DNA of 64,000 bases from Mycobacteriaceae bacterium (GTDB lineage Bacteria > Pseudomonadota > Gammaproteobacteria > Burkholderiales > Burkholderiaceae_D). Location of the stretch: assembly GCA_903970145.1 (NCBI GenBank), contig CAJCHO010000114.1, positions 1-64,000 of the forward strand, read 5' to 3'. Below, piece by piece: positions 55,204 through 64,000 of the stretch (position 1 is the stretch's first letter; each line of letters opens with the position of its first letter). The translations under genes were made by a program, and so were the position numbers. The notes under the pieces are model-generated. The model saw only the letters and a program-made list of their open reading frames with translations, searched no databases and was not told where the DNA came from.

Positions 55204-56331
55204 ATGTTTTCTGCTGACGACCACGATTTCATGCTGCGCGCGCTGGAACTGGCCGCGCGTGGCATGTTCACGACTACCCCCAATCCACGGGTCGGTTGCG
55301 TGATCGTGCGCGAAGGCCGCATCCTCGGCGAAGGCTACACGCAGCCAGCCGGGCAGAATCATGCCGAGGTCGAGGCGCTGGCATCGGCGCGCGCGCGCGG
55401 CAACGACGTGCGTGGCGCAACCGCCTATGTGTCGCTCGAGCCATGCGCCCATTTTGGCCGCACGCCGCCGTGTGCCACGGCGCTGCGAGAGTCGGGCATC
55501 GCGCGCCTGGTCGCGGCAATGGAAGACCCCAATCCGCAGGTATCAGGCAAAGGCCTCGCGATTCTGCGTGAAGCCGGCATTGAAGTGCGTTGCGGCCTGC
55601 TCGAGCGCGAGGCCTACGAGATGAACATCGGCTTTGTGTCGCGCATGACGCGCGCGCGACCCTGGGTGCGCGTGAAGATCGCCGCCAGCCTCGATGGACG
55701 CACTGCGCTCCCGGATGGCACCAGCCAGTGGATCACCGGGGAGGCGGCGCGCGCCGATGGCCATCGCTGGCGCGCGCGCGCCTGTGCCATCCTCTCCGGC
55801 ATCGGCACGGTGCGCAAGGACGACCCGTTGCTCAATGTACGCCATGTAGCAACACCCAGACAGCCACCACGCTTCATCATCGATGCGGGACTCGAGATCG
55901 ATCTGGCCTCGCGTCTGGTGCGCTCGGCGGGTGCCGGCAGCGCGGTCGTGATCGTGCACACGGTCTCCAATCCGCAGAAGGAGCGCGAGCTCGCCGAGCG
56001 TGGGTGCGAGCTGATCCACCAGGAAGGAGGCGCGCGCAAGGTCGATCTGCAATCCCTGGTAGCGGAGATGGCCAGACGCGGCATTAACGAGCTGCACGTC
56101 GAGGGTGGCCATCGCCTCGTCACGGCGCTGTTCCTTGCGGGTTGTCTTGATGAGCTTTTGCTCTATGTGGCGCCGTGTCTGCTCGGTCAGGGCGAGCCGC
56201 TGTTCGATCTGCCGCAACTGGGTTCTCTCGACGATCGCTGGCGCTTTACCTTCGCCGAGATTGAACGCGTTGGTACAGACGCGCGCATCCTCGCCCGCAG
56301 GGTGACCGATATTGCGACCAAGGAGAGTTGA
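55204..56331 (+). CDS. ribD: Bifunctional riboflavin biosynthesis deaminase/reductase
   Basis: A 375-residue enzyme with an N-terminal deaminase domain and a C-terminal reductase. The zinc site is His53/Glu55 (NHAEVEAL) with Cys81 and Cys90 (PCAHFGRTPPC). The reductase part starts RPWVRVKIAASLDGRTALPDGTSQWITG and ends in HVEGGHRLVTALFLAGCLDE. It performs two successive steps from the GTP cyclohydrolase II product. The ribE start overlaps its stop, so the two are translationally coupled. Confidence 0.96.
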   Translation: MFSADDHDFMLRALELAARGMFTTTPNPRVGCVIVREGRILGEGYTQPAGQNHAEVEALASARARGNDVRGATAYVSLEPCAHFGRTPPCATALRESGIARLVAAMEDPNPQVSGKGLAILREAGIEVRCGLLEREAYEMNIGFVSRMTRARPWVRVKIAASLDGRTALPDGTSQWITGEAARADGHRWRARACAILSGIGTVRKDDPLLNVRHVATPRQPPRFIIDAGLEIDLASRLVRSAGAGSAVVIVHTVSNPQKERELAERGCELIHQEGGARKVDLQSLVAEMARRGINELHVEGGHRLVTALFLAGCLDELLLYVAPCLLGQGEPLFDLPQLGSLDDRWRFTFAEIERVGTDARILARRVTDIATKES

Positions 56332-56952
56332 TTGTTTACCGGAATCATCGCAGCGCTGGGTCGCATCGAAACCGTCACCCCGACCGGCAGGGATGCGCAA
56401 TCGGGAGTGCGGGTACAGGTGCACGCCGGCACTCTGGTACTTGCCGATGTCGCAATCGGCGACAGCATTGCGGTCAATGGTGCCTGTATGACGGTGGTCG
56501 AGCTGCGCGACGAAGTGTTCTGCGTGGATGTCTCGCGCGAGAGCCTGGCGCGGACTGTGGGTCTTGATCAGGCGGGCCTCGTGAATCTCGAGAAATCACT
56601 GCGCCTTGGCGATACGCTCGACGGGCACCTCGTTTCGGGACATGTCGATGGAGTGGGTAATGTGGTCAGTCTCGAGCCGGTCGGCGAGTCGTACGAACTC
56701 ATTGTCCGAGCCCCGCGCGCCCTGGCGCCCTATCTCGCCTACAAGGGATCAGTCGCCGTGAACGGTGTCAGCCTGACTATCAATCGCGTGAGCGACGCCC
56801 CCGACGTGGTCGAGTTCAGCATCAATCTCATCCCGCACACCCTGGCCGCCACCAATCTGCATCTGCTGCACGGGGACAGTCGTGTCAACCTGGAAATCGA
56901 CATGCTCGCCCGTTACTGCGCGCGCATCATGGCGACCCAGGGAGTCGGTTAA
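56332..56952 (+). CDS. ribE: Riboflavin synthase, alpha chain
   Basis: A 206-residue trimeric riboflavin synthase with two homologous barrels, each with the MFTGIIAALGRIE- or DGHLVSGHVDGVG-type start. It dismutates two lumazines to riboflavin. It begins with TTG at 56332, right at the ribD stop (TGATTG). The length is normal. The gene is called ribC in some species. Confidence 0.96.
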   Translation: MFTGIIAALGRIETVTPTGRDAQSGVRVQVHAGTLVLADVAIGDSIAVNGACMTVVELRDEVFCVDVSRESLARTVGLDQAGLVNLEKSLRLGDTLDGHLVSGHVDGVGNVVSLEPVGESYELIVRAPRALAPYLAYKGSVAVNGVSLTINRVSDAPDVVEFSINLIPHTLAATNLHLLHGDSRVNLEIDMLARYCARIMATQGVG

Positions 56953-56991
56953 TTCCATTGGGCGCGTCTCGAACCGCCAGAAGAGCGAACC

Positions 56992-58119
56992 ATGTCAGAA
57001 CTTTTTAGTCCCTATCGGATCGGTGCGCTGGAGCTTGCCAATCGCATCATCGTCTCGCCGATGTGCCAGTATTCCGCAGTCGACGGCTGCGCCGGCGACT
57101 GGCATGCCGTGCATCTCGGAGGTCTCGCCATTGGCGGCGCGGCACTGCTTTTTGTTGAAGCGACTGCGGTGCTAGCGGAGGGGCGGATCACGCCCGGCTG
57201 TCTCGGTCTCTATGACGACGCCAACGAAGAGGCACTCGCGCGCGTGTTGCGCATGATCCGCCAGTGTTCACCCATCAAGATGGGCATCCAGCTTGCGCAC
57301 GCCGGGCGCAAGGGATCTTCGGCGGCACCCTGGGATGGTGGTGGACTACTTGCTGCAGCTGCTGCCGGTGGCTGGCAGCCGGTGGCTCCGTCGGCCCTGG
57401 CGCATGCCCAGCACGAAGCGCCGCCCCATGCCCTCACCCGCGGTGAACTGGACGATGTGCGCGCTGCCTTTGTTGCGAGCGCGAAGCGCGCAGTACGGCT
57501 CGGATTCGAAGCCATCGAACTGCATGCCGCACACGGCTACCTCTTGCATCAGTTCCTGTCGCCGGTTTCCAATCGGCGCACAGACGACTACGGGGGAACG
57601 CTCGAGAACCGCATGCGATTTCCGCGCGAAGTCTTCAGCGCCGTGCGTGCCGTGCTTCCCGACCACATCCCACTTGGCGTGCGCGTGTCGGCCACCGACT
57701 GGCTGGAAGACAGTGGAGAGGACAGCTGGACCATTGAGCAGACCGTCACCTTCGGTCAGGCTTTGCAGAATGATGGCTGCGCCTTTCTCGATGTCTCGAG
57801 CGGCGGTATTTCACCCCAACAGAAGATCCAGGTGGGTCCTGGCTACCAGGTCCGATTTGCCCGTGAGCTCAAAGAGGCGACCGGATTGCCGATCGTCGCG
57901 GTGGGTATGATCACCGACGCCCTGCAGGCCGAGGAGATCATTGGTTCCGGCAGCGCCGATCTGGTGGCACTTGCCCGGGCGATGCTCTATGACCCGCGCT
58001 GGGCCTGGCACGCCGCCGCCCGCCTGGGCGGTGTGGTAAGCGGTCCGCGGCAGTACTGGCGCTCGCTGCCCAGTGGATCCGGGCGGATTTTCGGCGACGT
58101 CCGGATCGCTCAGCGCTGA
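56992..58119 (+). CDS. NADH:flavin oxidoreductase, Old Yellow Enzyme family
   Basis: A 375-residue FMN enzyme. Motifs of the YqjM/XenA-type class are seen: SPMCQYSA at the start with the regulatory Cys, EATAVLAEGRITPGCLGLYDD, QLAHAGRKGSS, ELHAAHGYLLHQFLSPVSNRRTDDYGG and the FMN phosphate-binding VALARAMLYDPRW. Such enzymes reduce activated double bonds with NAD(P)H. It sits inside the riboflavin gene group, which supplies its cofactor; the natural substrate is unknown. Confidence 0.92.
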   Translation: MSELFSPYRIGALELANRIIVSPMCQYSAVDGCAGDWHAVHLGGLAIGGAALLFVEATAVLAEGRITPGCLGLYDDANEEALARVLRMIRQCSPIKMGIQLAHAGRKGSSAAPWDGGGLLAAAAAGGWQPVAPSALAHAQHEAPPHALTRGELDDVRAAFVASAKRAVRLGFEAIELHAAHGYLLHQFLSPVSNRRTDDYGGTLENRMRFPREVFSAVRAVLPDHIPLGVRVSATDWLEDSGEDSWTIEQTVTFGQALQNDGCAFLDVSSGGISPQQKIQVGPGYQVRFARELKEATGLPIVAVGMITDALQAEEIIGSGSADLVALARAMLYDPRWAWHAAARLGGVVSGPRQYWRSLPSGSGRIFGDVRIAQR

Positions 58120-58183
58120 GCTTCTCTCCCCTGGATCTTTGAGGGAAATCAGGGCGCGTCACGGCGGCCTGCTAAAATAGCGC

Positions 58184-59341
58184 ATGCAAACTACCAGCTC
58201 CGTCCCCATCGCCAGCGTGGGCATTTCCACGGTTCCGGAAATCGTCGCCGAGCTCAAGGCCGGCCGCATGGTCATCCTGGTCGACGAAGAAGATCGTGAG
58301 AACGAGGGCGATCTCGTGCTCGCTGCCGATTTCGTCACGCCCGAAGCGATCAATTTCATGGCGCGCTTTGGGCGCGGCCTGATTTGCCTGACGCTGACCG
58401 AGCAACGCTGCAGTCAGCTCGCCCTGCCGCTCATGGTTAGCAACAATGGCACCAAGCATGGTACCAATTTCACAATCTCGATCGAAGCTGCCGAGGGCGT
58501 ATCGACCGGAATTTCCGCGGCTGACCGTGCTCACACCGTCGCCGTCGCAGTGGCACGCGATGCACGGCCGGCTGACATCGTGCAACCGGGACACGTTTTT
58601 CCGCTGCAGGCGCAATCGGGCGGAGTGCTCATGCGCGCCGGACACACTGAGGCGGGCTGCGATCTCGCGGCCCTCGCAGGGCTGACACCGGCTGCTGTCA
58701 TCTGCGAAGTGCTAAAGGATGACGGCGCGATGGCGCGCCTGCCTGACCTCATGGAGTTCGCGCAGCTGCACGGTCTGAAGATCGGAACGATTGCTGATCT
58801 GATCCATTATCGCAGTGCCAATGAGAGCCTGATTGAGCGGGTCGCACAACGCACGGTTAACACGGTGGTCGGCCCCATGACCGCAGTGGCTTATCGCGAT
58901 ACACCCAGCGGATCGGCGCACCTGGCGCTCACGCACGGTAGCATCGACTCTGAATCGGAGACGCTGGTGCGCGTGCATGAACCCATGTCCATGCTGGATC
59001 TGCTTGACCTTGGCACGACCACGCATTCGTGGACGGTGCACGCTGCGCTTGAGGCGATCAGCCGGGTCCCTGCCGGTGTGCTCGTGCTCCTCAATTGCGC
59101 CGAGTCGGCTGAGCGCCTGCTCAACCAGTTTTGCGTACTTGCCGAGTGTGAAAGTAGCGGCCGTTCAAGCACACCGGCTGCCCACTACAAGATGGATCTG
59201 CGGACCTACGGGATTGGCGCGCAGATACTTCGCGATCTTGGCGTTGGCAAAATGAAGCTTTTGGCGCGACCCCGCAAGATGCCGTCCATGGCCGGTTACG
59301 ATCTACGAATTAGCGGCTATGCCGAGAGGAGTAACGCATGA
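58184..59341 (+). CDS. ribBA: 3,4-dihydroxy-2-butanone 4-phosphate synthase with degenerate GTP cyclohydrolase II domain
   Basis: A 385-residue two-domain protein. The N-terminal domain (about 10-210) has the full DHBP synthase set: [35 protein letters not shown] and [16 protein letters not shown]; it makes the 4-carbon unit of riboflavin. The C-terminal domain (about 215-380) aligns with GTP cyclohydrolase II by [14 protein letters not shown] and [19 protein letters not shown], but the zinc-binding Cys cluster of active enzymes is missing, so that activity is probably lost and a separate ribA is expected elsewhere. TAAAAT lies 13 nt before the ATG. ribH overlaps by 4 bp. Confidence 0.95.
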   Translation: MQTTSSVPIASVGISTVPEIVAELKAGRMVILVDEEDRENEGDLVLAADFVTPEAINFMARFGRGLICLTLTEQRCSQLALPLMVSNNGTKHGTNFTISIEAAEGVSTGISAADRAHTVAVAVARDARPADIVQPGHVFPLQAQSGGVLMRAGHTEAGCDLAALAGLTPAAVICEVLKDDGAMARLPDLMEFAQLHGLKIGTIADLIHYRSANESLIERVAQRTVNTVVGPMTAVAYRDTPSGSAHLALTHGSIDSESETLVRVHEPMSMLDLLDLGTTTHSWTVHAALEAISRVPAGVLVLLNCAESAERLLNQFCVLAECESSGRSSTPAAHYKMDLRTYGIGAQILRDLGVGKMKLLARPRKMPSMAGYDLRISGYAERSNA

Positions 59342-59835
59342 CAGCAGAGCGCATCGAGTCCGATCTGGGCGGCAGTGGATTGCGCATTGGCGTCGTCCAG
59401 TCGCGTTTCAATGAGGACGTCTGCAAGTCCCTGAGCGCCCATTGCATCCAGGAATTGCTGGCCTTGGGCGTGATCGCCGAGGATATCCTCGTGGCCACCG
59501 TGCCGGGCGCTCTGGAAATTCCGCTCGCCCTGCAAAAGATGGCGACAAGCGGACAGTTTGACGCGTTGATCGCTCTTGGGGCGGTCATCCGTGGCGAGAC
59601 CTATCACTTCGAACTCGTCTCCAATGAAAGCGCCGCAGGACTGACGCGGGTGGGTCTGCAGTTCGGCATGCCGATCGCCAATGGCATCCTGACGACCAAC
59701 GACGATGCCCAGGCGCAGGCCCGCGCCGGCGAGAAGGGCGTCGCGGCAGCCCGCGCGGCCGTCGAAATGGCGAATCTGTGCTCGACCCTTGAGGATCTGG
59801 CTGCCGATCACGAGCTCGATGACGAGTCCGACTAG
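59338..59835 (+). CDS. ribH: 6,7-dimethyl-8-ribityllumazine synthase
   Basis: A 165-residue lumazine synthase that joins the DHBP and pyrimidine branches. Typical segments are [50 protein letters not shown] and [14 protein letters not shown]. The start overlaps the ribBA stop (ATGA). A short acidic tail ([10 protein letters not shown]) closes it. Confidence 0.97.
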   Translation: MTAERIESDLGGSGLRIGVVQSRFNEDVCKSLSAHCIQELLALGVIAEDILVATVPGALEIPLALQKMATSGQFDALIALGAVIRGETYHFELVSNESAAGLTRVGLQFGMPIANGILTTNDDAQAQARAGEKGVAAARAAVEMANLCSTLEDLAADHELDDESD

Positions 59836-59853
59836 GAAAGCTGTGCTGACATC

Positions 59854-60339
59854 GTGACTACCGCACCCAAGAAGGCCGCCAAGGGCAGATCGGCGCCGCG
59901 CAGTGCGCGCCGTCGTTCGCGGGAATTTGCCCTGCAGGGACTCTACGAGTGGTTGCTCTCCGGAGATCCCGATGCGCGCAATGCGGGGGCAATCGAGGCT
60001 CACATCCGCGAGATCACCGGCTTTGACAAGGCGGACTTCGCGCATTTTGATCAGATTCTGCATGGTGCGATCCGCGAGAGTGCCGAGCTGCGTGCACGGT
60101 TTTTGCCGCATCTCGACCGCAAGCTCGAGGAACTCTCACCTGTCGAGCACGGCGTGCTGCTAATCGGTTCGTTCGAGTTGATCCATCTCGTCGATGTACC
60201 CTATCGCGTGGTGATAAACGAGTCGGTTGAGCTTGCCAAGTCATTTGGCGGGACCGATGGCTATCGCTACGTCAACGGCGTGCTCGACAAAGTGGCCGCC
60301 GAGGTGCGTGCGGCCGAAGTGGCCGCCCACCAGCGGTGA
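59854..60339 (+). CDS. nusB: Transcription antitermination factor NusB
   Basis: A 161-residue helical protein with the NusB marks [19 protein letters not shown] and [32 protein letters not shown]. It joins NusE in antitermination of rRNA operons. The N-terminus has a basic extension ([15 protein letters not shown]). It starts with GTG at 59854, 18 bp after ribH; pairing with ribH is common in proteobacteria. Confidence 0.96.
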   Translation: MTTAPKKAAKGRSAPRSARRRSREFALQGLYEWLLSGDPDARNAGAIEAHIREITGFDKADFAHFDQILHGAIRESAELRARFLPHLDRKLEELSPVEHGVLLIGSFELIHLVDVPYRVVINESVELAKSFGGTDGYRYVNGVLDKVAAEVRAAEVAAHQR

Positions 60340-60355
60340 ATCCCTGCGCTTGCCG

Positions 60356-61318
60356 ATGGGCGAGTTCGACCTGATCCGGCGTTTTTTCTCGCGTCCGGTC
60401 ACGCGTGCAGTGCTCGGAGGTGGGGACGATTGCGCGCTGATCGCCCCCAATCCGGATTGCGATTTGGCGATCTCGTCGGACATGCTCGTTGCCGGTCGGC
60501 ATTTTCTCGTGGAGACCGATGCGGCACGTCTGGGCTGGAAGTCGCTCGCGGTCAACCTATCGGATCTGGCCGCATGCTCGGCACGCCCGCTGGCGTGTAC
60601 GCTTGCGCTCGCGCTGCCAGCGGTGCGAGAAGACTGGCTCGCGGCGTTCGCAGCGGGGCTTTACGACTGCGCCGATCGCTACGACTGCGAGCTCATTGGC
60701 GGGGACACCACGCGTGGCCCCCTGACCATCTCGATCAGCGTGTTTGGCGAGGTGCCCAGGGGCAGCGCCATTCGACGAAGCGGTGCCTCTCCCGGCGACA
60801 GCATCTGGGTCTCCGGGTTGTTGGGTCAGGCGACCGCGGGCTTAAAGCTCGCCCAGGGTCAGCTTGAGTTACCGGAAGACGCGGCGCGGGCGGCGCTTGC
60901 GGCACTGGAGCGGCCGGTACCCCGGGTGGAGCTCGGAATTGCGCTGCGCGGACTCGCCAGCGCCATGATCGATGTCTCGGACGGCCTCGCGGCTGATCTT
61001 GGCCACATACTCTTTGCGAGTCATGCGGGCGCGGTGTTGGACGTGGATGCATTGCCCAGGTTCGCGGGCATGGAACTGCTCGCGTCAGACGAACAGCTTA
61101 CCTGCCTACTCACCGGCGGGGACGACTACGAGTTGTGTTTTACCAGCCGACCGGACCATGATGCGCGCGTCTTCGCGGCCGCGCGAGGGGCGGGAGTTCC
61201 GGTGACGCGAATCGGCAGGATCAACGCGGATTCGGGGCTCAAGCTGGTGGGCGGTGATCAGCGCGAATTTGCGTTGCCGCCGGGATTTTCACTCAAGGGG
61301 TTCGATCACTTTGGCTGA
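60356..61318 (+). CDS. thiL: Thiamine-monophosphate kinase
   Basis: A 320-residue enzyme of the PurM-like fold that phosphorylates thiamine monophosphate to the diphosphate. Visible motifs: GEFDLIRRFF, GGGDDCALI (metal and ATP binding), SSDMLVAGRHF, GGDTTRGPLTISISVFG, MIDVSDGLAADLGHI and LTGGDDYELCF. ATG 60356 starts the conserved GEFDLI; the open frame upstream overlaps nusB. pgpA overlaps its stop. Confidence 0.95.
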   Translation: MGEFDLIRRFFSRPVTRAVLGGGDDCALIAPNPDCDLAISSDMLVAGRHFLVETDAARLGWKSLAVNLSDLAACSARPLACTLALALPAVREDWLAAFAAGLYDCADRYDCELIGGDTTRGPLTISISVFGEVPRGSAIRRSGASPGDSIWVSGLLGQATAGLKLAQGQLELPEDAARAALAALERPVPRVELGIALRGLASAMIDVSDGLAADLGHILFASHAGAVLDVDALPRFAGMELLASDEQLTCLLTGGDDYELCFTSRPDHDARVFAAARGAGVPVTRIGRINADSGLKLVGGDQREFALPPGFSLKGFDHFG

Positions 61319-61814
61319 TTCGCAACGCATCTCCTGGAGATTTCTGTTTTCCCATTGGACGCATCCGGTGGCGCTTGGATTTGGCACCGGCCTGTCTCCC
61401 GTGGCGCCGGGTACGCTCGGCAGCCTCTTTGGCTGGGCGAGCTTCGTCGCCCTCAATCGCGTACTCGATCCGCTGGCTTGGCTGTGTGTGCTCGTCGGCG
61501 GATTCGCGATCGGCGTATGGGTGTGCGAGCGTACCGGTCGCGATCTGGGTGTTGCTGATCATGGTGGCATTGTCTGGGACGAAGTGCTGGCGATGTGGAT
61601 CGTCCTGCTATTCACGCCACCGGGTCTTGTCTGGCAATCCCTCGCCTTTGTTCTGTTTCGCGTGTTTGATATTGTCAAACCGCCACCCGTCTCAAGCGTC
61701 GACGCTCGGGTAAAAGGCGGACTGGGCGTGATGCTCGACGACCTTCTCGCTGCTTGCTACGCACTCGTCGTCCTTGCGCTCCTGGCGCGCGCCTGGGGAT
61801 ACCTTCATGGCTGA
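61311..61814 (+). CDS. pgpA: Phosphatidylglycerophosphatase A
   Basis: A 167-residue membrane phosphatase that makes phosphatidylglycerol. FGTGLSPVAPGTLGSLFGW, VWDEVLAMWIVLLF and FRVFDIVKPPPVSSVDARVKGGLGVMLDDLLA match the PgpA family; three or four hydrophobic segments are seen. The TTG at 61311, which overlaps the thiL stop, is chosen because AAGGGG lies upstream at a suitable distance; a GTG at 61254 falls inside thiL. Confidence 0.93.
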   Translation: MADSQRISWRFLFSHWTHPVALGFGTGLSPVAPGTLGSLFGWASFVALNRVLDPLAWLCVLVGGFAIGVWVCERTGRDLGVADHGGIVWDEVLAMWIVLLFTPPGLVWQSLAFVLFRVFDIVKPPPVSSVDARVKGGLGVMLDDLLAACYALVVLALLARAWGYLHG

Positions 61815-62298
61815 TGCACTCTCTGTTCTCGCGCAGCTGGTGGGCACGCGCCTATCCGCGCAAGGCGCACGTCTGGCGACTGCCGAGTCTTGTACCGGCG
61901 GCATGGTGGCCAGTCTTGTTACCGACATTGCTGGCTCGAGCGCCTGGTTCGAGCGTGGCTTCGTCACCTACTCGAATACCTCGAAGACCAGCATGCTGGA
62001 TGTCGCAGAAGAATTGATCGCGCAACATGGCGCCGTCAGCGAACCGGTTGCGCAGGCCATGGTGGCGGGTGCCCTGGTGCACAGCGAAGCGGACATCGCT
62101 GTAGCAATCACAGGGATCGCCGGGCCGGGAGGTGCAGTTCCAGGTAAACCGGTCGGCACGGTGTGCTTCGCCTTTCAGCGCAGGGGCGAGGCGGCCCTTG
62201 TCAGTACCCTGCATTTTCCCGGTGATCGCGCCGCAGTACGTCGTGCTGCCAGCCAGCATGCTCTGCGCGGCATCGCCGATCTAGTTCAGCTGCCTTAG
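61807..62298 (+). CDS. pncC: Nicotinamide-nucleotide amidohydrolase (CinA C-terminal family)
   Basis: A 163-residue stand-alone CinA C-terminal domain that hydrolyses NMN to nicotinate mononucleotide in NAD recycling. ATAESCTGGMVASLVTDIAGSSAWFERGFVTYSN and ITGIAGPGGAVPGKPVGTVCFAF are the family hallmarks. The ATG at 61807 overlaps the pgpA stop by 8 bp. It ends the riboflavin-nusB-thiL gene row. Confidence 0.94.
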   Translation: MADALSVLAQLVGTRLSAQGARLATAESCTGGMVASLVTDIAGSSAWFERGFVTYSNTSKTSMLDVAEELIAQHGAVSEPVAQAMVAGALVHSEADIAVAITGIAGPGGAVPGKPVGTVCFAFQRRGEAALVSTLHFPGDRAAVRRAASQHALRGIADLVQLP

Positions 62299-62611
62299 TT
62301 CGCGGTGGTCTGAGCAACCTGACGAGTTTGAACTTCCTAAGAAACTGGCGCGCTTGAATCTTCGCAACTCAGGCATTTTGGACGAGGGGGGATAGGCCTC
62401 GCTGTGCCCAGCCCGCGAATGGCAGCGCTTGCCGATGCTCGCCGCGTGGTCTGTGAGGCCCCGAATCGAACTCATCGGCCGGGTCTCTCGTAGGTTGACG
62501 CGGTCAGTAGGCAACTCTGATCATGTGCCAAGAAGCGCAATCTCAGCGATTTTCAGTTGCGAAGCGCTCTCGCGTGGTGCTAGTATTACTCGGTATTACT
62601 CGGAGTCTACT
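62299..62611. other. Intergenic region ahead of vapBC
   Basis: No gene is supported. The stretch looks less codon-biased than its surroundings. The right end carries a tandem repeat next to the vapB start. I find no tRNA or attachment-site-like repeat. Confidence 0.5.
62584..62603 (+). repeat. Tandem 10-bp repeat upstream of vapB (possible operator)
   Basis: TATTACTCGG occurs twice head to tail, at 62584-62593 and 62594-62603, ending 8 bp before the vapB start codon. Antitoxins of this type repress their own operon by binding repeats near the promoter, so this may be the operator. Confidence 0.5.
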
Positions 62612-62845
62612 ATGGAATCTACTTCGGTCACAAGCAAAGGTCAGGTCACGATACCCAAGGGCGTTCGCCAGCAGTTGGGGATTCGGCAGGGGACCCGGGT
62701 CCGCTTTGAACTTGTCGGCGATCATGCCGAACTGCGAGTGGAGAGTTCGCCCTCGGAAGTTACGACTAGTGGATTCGGAATGCTGAAGAGTCGGCGGTCC
62801 GCGGTACCGGCGGACCTTGATCCCGCGACGTTGCTCAAGCCATGA
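62612..62845 (+). CDS. vapB: AbrB/MazE-type antitoxin (VapB)
   Basis: A 77-residue protein with a swapped-hairpin AbrB DNA-binding domain (TSVTSKGQVTIPKGVRQQLGIRQGTRVRFELV) and a C-terminal tail that would wrap the toxin. It overlaps the PIN toxin gene by 4 bp (ATGA). The ATG at 62612 begins the family consensus; an open frame to 62429 has no similarity. Neutralisation of the toxin and self-repression are known for the family. Confidence 0.9.
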   Translation: MESTSVTSKGQVTIPKGVRQQLGIRQGTRVRFELVGDHAELRVESSPSEVTTSGFGMLKSRRSAVPADLDPATLLKP

Positions 62846-63258
62846 TTGGTCTCGATACCAACGTTCTTGCGCGCTACTACATCGAGGACAAGCGGGACGC
62901 CGAGTCGGATCGCCAAAAATTGGCTGCAAGACAGCTCATTGATTCCGGCCGACCTCTCATGGTCGCGAAGACGGTAATCCTTGAACTCGAGTGGGTCATG
63001 CGGGGCTACTACCGGTTCTCCCAGAAGGAGACTCTCGGAGCCCTGCGTCATTTGTTGCAGATGGCGCACGTAATGATTGAAGATCGAGCGGCGATCGAGC
63101 AAGCTCTTTCCCTCTGTACCGCAGGCGTCGATCTTGCCGACGCGCTCCATCACTCGAGCTACCGAAGCTGTGCCAGCATGGCGTCGTTCGACGACCGGAA
63201 ATTCGCTAGACGAGCCAAGAAGCTTGGGATCTCACCTACCGTCTTCGTCCCAAGCTGA
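62842..63258 (+). CDS. vapC: PIN-domain toxin (VapC)
   Basis: A 138-residue PIN endoribonuclease. The acidic metal-binding residues are in place: Asp5 (GLDTNVLARYY), Glu in ILELEWVMRGYY, and Asp residues in DLADALH and SFDDRKFARRAKKLG. Family members cut initiator tRNA or rRNA loops and stop growth when free. The toxin gene starts inside the antitoxin stop codon. The pair sits between pncC and pyrF, probably as an acquired cassette. Confidence 0.9.
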   Translation: MIGLDTNVLARYYIEDKRDAESDRQKLAARQLIDSGRPLMVAKTVILELEWVMRGYYRFSQKETLGALRHLLQMAHVMIEDRAAIEQALSLCTAGVDLADALHHSSYRSCASMASFDDRKFARRAKKLGISPTVFVPS

Positions 63259-63356
63259 TCGGATTCAGACACCCAATCGGGCGTGTCGATACAGGCGCTG
63301 CGCCGCTAGCGTCGAGGAACTTCGCGTTTCTTCGCGCCAGCGCAGCTCGTCCTTGC

Positions 63357-64000
63357 CTAGGCAGGGCTCCTCGCCGGGCTCTTGCGCGCCATGTTGATCG
63401 AGTCGCGTGTCTGGACCGCGACTGAGCGAGCGTGATGTCCGAAGTCTTCGCCCTGGGCAGCGTAGAGAATGGCGCGTGATGAATTGATGATCATGCCACC
63501 AGCTGCCGTCGCGCCAGCGCGCACGCTTGCCTCCACGTCGCCTCCTTGCGCACCGATGCCCGGTACCAAGAGGGGCATGTCGCCGACAATTGTGCGCACG
63601 CGCGCCAGTTCCGCGGGATAGGTCGCGCCGACTACCAGTCCACATTGACCAGTCGAGTTCCACTTCGTCGTAACCAGGTGCGCGATGTGCTCGTAGAGTG
63701 GTACGCCTCCGACTTCCAGCATCTGCAGATCGGCGCTGCGCGGATTGGAAGTGCGGCACAGGATGATCGCGCCCTTCAGGGGATCGGCGAGAAAAGGTTC
63801 AATCGAGTCAAAGCCCAGATAGGGCGACAGTGTTACCGCGTGGGCACCAAAGCGCTCGAATGCCTCGCGGGCGTATTGCTCCGCGGTCGGACCGATGTCA
63901 CCGCGCTTGGAATCAAGCACCACCGGTATATCGGGATAGCGCGTAGCAATATATTTGATCAGCGCTGCAAGTTGATCTTCGGCATGTTCGGCCGCGAAAT
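63357..64000 (-). CDS. pyrF: Orotidine 5'-phosphate decarboxylase (N-terminus beyond window)
   Basis: The frame stays open to the last base of the window; 214 codons from 64000 to the stop at 63357 are visible. The catalytic motif DSKRGDIG is present, followed by [46 protein letters not shown] and a late [14 protein letters not shown]. These mark the group 2 (mycobacterial/betaproteobacterial-type) enzyme that converts OMP to UMP. A GTG at 63923 inside the conserved domain is not the real start. Confidence 0.95.
   Translation of the reverse strand, partial: FAAEHAEDQLAALIKYIATRYPDIPVVLDSKRGDIGPTAEQYAREAFERFGAHAVTLSPYLGFDSIEPFLADPLKGAIILCRTSNPRSADLQMLEVGGVPLYEHIAHLVTTKWNSTGQCGLVVGATYPAELARVRTIVGDMPLLVPGIGAQGGDVEASVRAGATAAGGMIINSSRAILYAAQGEDFGHHARSVAVQTRDSINMARKSPARSPA

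Noticed and set aside
62440-62530. Possible tRNA fragment or attachment site in the region before vapB
   Set aside because: A short stretch resembles a T-arm loosely, but no cloverleaf can be drawn and no flanking repeat is found.
1-64000. CRISPR array, prophage or transposon
   Set aside because: No regularly spaced repeats, no integrase, transposase or phage structural genes appear in any frame.

Overview
The window is a GC-rich chromosomal segment of a Gram-negative bacterium, most likely a betaproteobacterium of the order Burkholderiales. The pointers are two Burkholderia-type porins; the gene order argC - coiled-coil membrane protein - bactofilin - erpA / anmK - M23 peptidase / tyrS - dtd; the rplM-rpsI pair; glyA-nrdR behind a ZTP riboswitch; and the ribD-ribE-OYE-ribBA-ribH-nusB-thiL-pgpA-pncC series. 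No tRNA, rRNA, CRISPR array, insertion sequence or prophage is visible. The first and last genes (a PAS/GGDEF protein and pyrF) run off the window.

Layout. 1-5.1 kb: a truncated diguanylate cyclase, a DUF4209-like protein on the other strand, a SWIB protein with a histone-H1-like tail, and 1.1 kb without a convincing gene. 5.1-19.3 kb: a lipoprotein and housekeeping or catabolic enzymes (RibD-C-like reductase, SnoaL-like protein, M20 amidohydrolase, argE, an orphan molybdoenzyme, a putative aminopeptidase lipoprotein that appears to start with CTG, an acyl-CoA ligase, a sterol-desaturase-type membrane enzyme, a membrane GGDEF sensor, dienelactone hydrolase, coq7, an OsmC protein). 19.5-23 kb: a regulatory stretch holding a candidate small RNA with two anti-Shine-Dalgarno motifs, the rplM promoter and structured leader, rplM-rpsI, a PhoB-type promoter ahead of a large porin, and a second candidate small RNA behind a sigma-54 promoter match. 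23.1-31.3 kb: a two-component system followed by a complete RND tripartite efflux operon (pump, adaptor, outer-membrane channel). 31.4-32.5 kb: a second porin.

33.2-45.5 kb: argC, envelope and Fe-S genes, cell-wall recycling (anmK), an M23 peptidase, tyrS, dtd, a TPR glycosyltransferase, a histidine phosphatase, an SDR, then glyA and nrdR. 45.7-55.1 kb: a type IV pilus minor-pilin operon (pilin, FimT, PilV, PilW, PilX, PilY1) followed by a TonB-like protein and a DsbG-like disulfide isomerase. 55.2-62.3 kb: riboflavin genes with nusB, thiL, pgpA and pncC, tightly spaced and often overlapping. 62.6-63.3 kb: a VapBC toxin-antitoxin pair, then partial pyrF.

The genes are mostly core metabolism and envelope functions. 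The least explained parts are the two small-RNA candidates at 19.6 and 22.8 kb, the non-coding stretch at 4.0-5.1 kb, the DUF4209-like protein and the orphan molybdoenzyme. All statements rest on reading the sequence; no database search was run.
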